Shown: positions 63,383-64,000 of the stretch, piece after piece
How the letters are laid out: each line of letters begins with the position of its first letter
Numbering within the stretch: the first letter of the stretch is position 1
From: Roseomonas alba
Lineage (GTDB): Bacteria > Pseudomonadota > Alphaproteobacteria > Acetobacterales > Acetobacteraceae
DNA length: 64,000 nt
Direction of reading: 5' to 3'
Assembly: GCF_019430885.1 (NCBI RefSeq)
Contig: NZ_JAHYBZ010000008.1
Coordinates: forward strand, 1 to 64,000
Program-made: the position numbers and the translations under genes
Notes under the pieces: model-generated
The model's input: only the letters and a program-made list of their open reading frames with translations
Told to the model about the DNA's origin: nothing
Databases searched by the model: none

Positions 63383-64000
63383 ATGCGGCGCAGGAGCATG
63401 ACCTTCGCGGCTGTGGGCGCGGCCTTCGCGGCCGGGGTGGTCGCCGGACCCATGGTCGCGGCCTGGGCCCAGGACACCGGCGGACGGGCAGAGACCTATC
63501 GCCTGCTGAACCTGTTTGGCGATGTCTTCGAGCGCGTGCGCGCCGAGTATGTCGAACCGGTCAATGATCGCGACGCCATCGAGAATGCCATCCAGGGCAT
63601 GCTCACCGGCCTCGACCCGCATTCCTCCTACATGAACCCGCGCATGTATCGCGACATGCAGGTGCAGACGCGCGGCGAGTTCGGCGGCCTCGGCATCGAG
63701 GTCAGCCAGGAGAACGGCTACATCAAGGTCATCAGCCCGATCGACGACACGCCGGCGGCGCGCGCCGGGGTGAAGCCGGGCGACCTGATCACGCATCTGA
63801 ACGGCAATTCCGTGCAGGGCCTGTCCCTGCAGGAGGCGGTCGAGCAGATGCGCGGCGAGCGCGGCACCGCGATTCGCATCACCATCCGCCGCGAGGGCAC
63901 CGAACGGCCGATCGAGCTGTCCATCACCCGCGACGTGATCCGCCCGCAGGTGGTGCGCTTCCGGCTGGAAGCCGGCGATATCGGCTATATCCGCCTGACC
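63383..64000 (+). CDS. ctpA: C-terminal processing peptidase (S41), partial at window edge
   Basis: The first 206 residues of a carboxy-terminal protease. Signal anchor (MRRRSMTFAAVGAAFAAGVVAGPMVAAW), then YRLLNLFGDVFERVRAEYVE, LTGLDPHSSYMNP and a PDZ domain (EFGGLGIEVSQENGYIKVISPIDDTPAARAGVKPGDLI). The Ser/Lys catalytic region lies beyond the window. ATG 63383 follows AGGAATTG. CtpA trims periplasmic proteins, and in this gene order acts with the EnvC-like protein in wall remodelling. Confidence 0.93.
   Translation, partial: MRRRSMTFAAVGAAFAAGVVAGPMVAAWAQDTGGRAETYRLLNLFGDVFERVRAEYVEPVNDRDAIENAIQGMLTGLDPHSSYMNPRMYRDMQVQTRGEFGGLGIEVSQENGYIKVISPIDDTPAARAGVKPGDLITHLNGNSVQGLSLQEAVEQMRGERGTAIRITIRREGTERPIELSITRDVIRPQVVRFRLEAGDIGYIRLT

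Overview
The window is high-GC DNA of an alphaproteobacterium. Acetobacteraceae of the Roseomonas type fits best. This is an inference from the many tripartite tricarboxylate receptor proteins (TctC/Bug family, seven here), the G/C-ending codon use and the gene order around rplU-rpmA-obgE. No rRNA or other firm taxonomic marker is present.

Layout. 0.1-16 kb is ordinary chromosome: a SAM methyltransferase, a TctC receptor, a persulfide-dioxygenase-like metallo-hydrolase, an exported VWA protein, a three-gene MarR / OmpR-type regulator / histidine kinase operon, ilvE, an exported lipase-like protein, maeB with a DUF488 gene, a potassium channel translated directly after a beta-hydroxyacid dehydrogenase gene, and scoAB. 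17.6-20 kb is a decayed island beside tRNA-Ala(GGC): a GIY-YIG nuclease gene, an integrase fragment and two head-to-head IS3 orfA fragments. 20-38.4 kb is a catabolic accessory region with five TctC receptors, four SDR dehydrogenases, two ketopantoate-reductase-like proteins, M20 and M28 hydrolases, a CMD-family protein, an alpha/beta hydrolase, a YghU-type glutathione enzyme, and LysR and IclR regulators. 38.4-44.2 kb holds an IS481 remnant, a 1450-residue Calx-beta / beta-helix / RTX secreted protein, an Abi_C-domain remnant and tRNA-Ser(CGA).

44.3-64 kb is a core block whose order (rplU-rpmA-obgE-proB-proA-nadD-rsfS-rlmH-gpmI-envC-like-ctpA) is familiar in alphaproteobacteria. Here it is interrupted by a DUF1800/DUF1501 export pair, a DUF1269 protein, two tandem small secreted proteins, a seventh TctC gene, two exported FAH-fold proteins, NnrU, a MarR regulator and DUF1398. 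GC-rich palindromic repeats sit at several of these insertions.

How the genes work together. The core block covers ribosome assembly and silencing (L21, L27, Obg, RsfS, RlmH), proline synthesis (ProB, ProA), NAD synthesis (NadD), glycolysis (GpmI) and envelope remodelling (EnvC-like, CtpA). The 20-38 kb region looks like a set of small gene groups that bind, hydrolyse and oxidise organic acids or amides; the substrate cannot be read from sequence. The oddest local features are an EnvC-like gene whose start codon and signal-peptide n-region lie inside a palindromic repeat and whose 5' end is duplicated just upstream, an RsfS with an H1-like lysine/alanine/proline repeat tail and no conventional start at its best ribosome-binding site, and the tandem pair of GxGENxSV-repeat secreted proteins.
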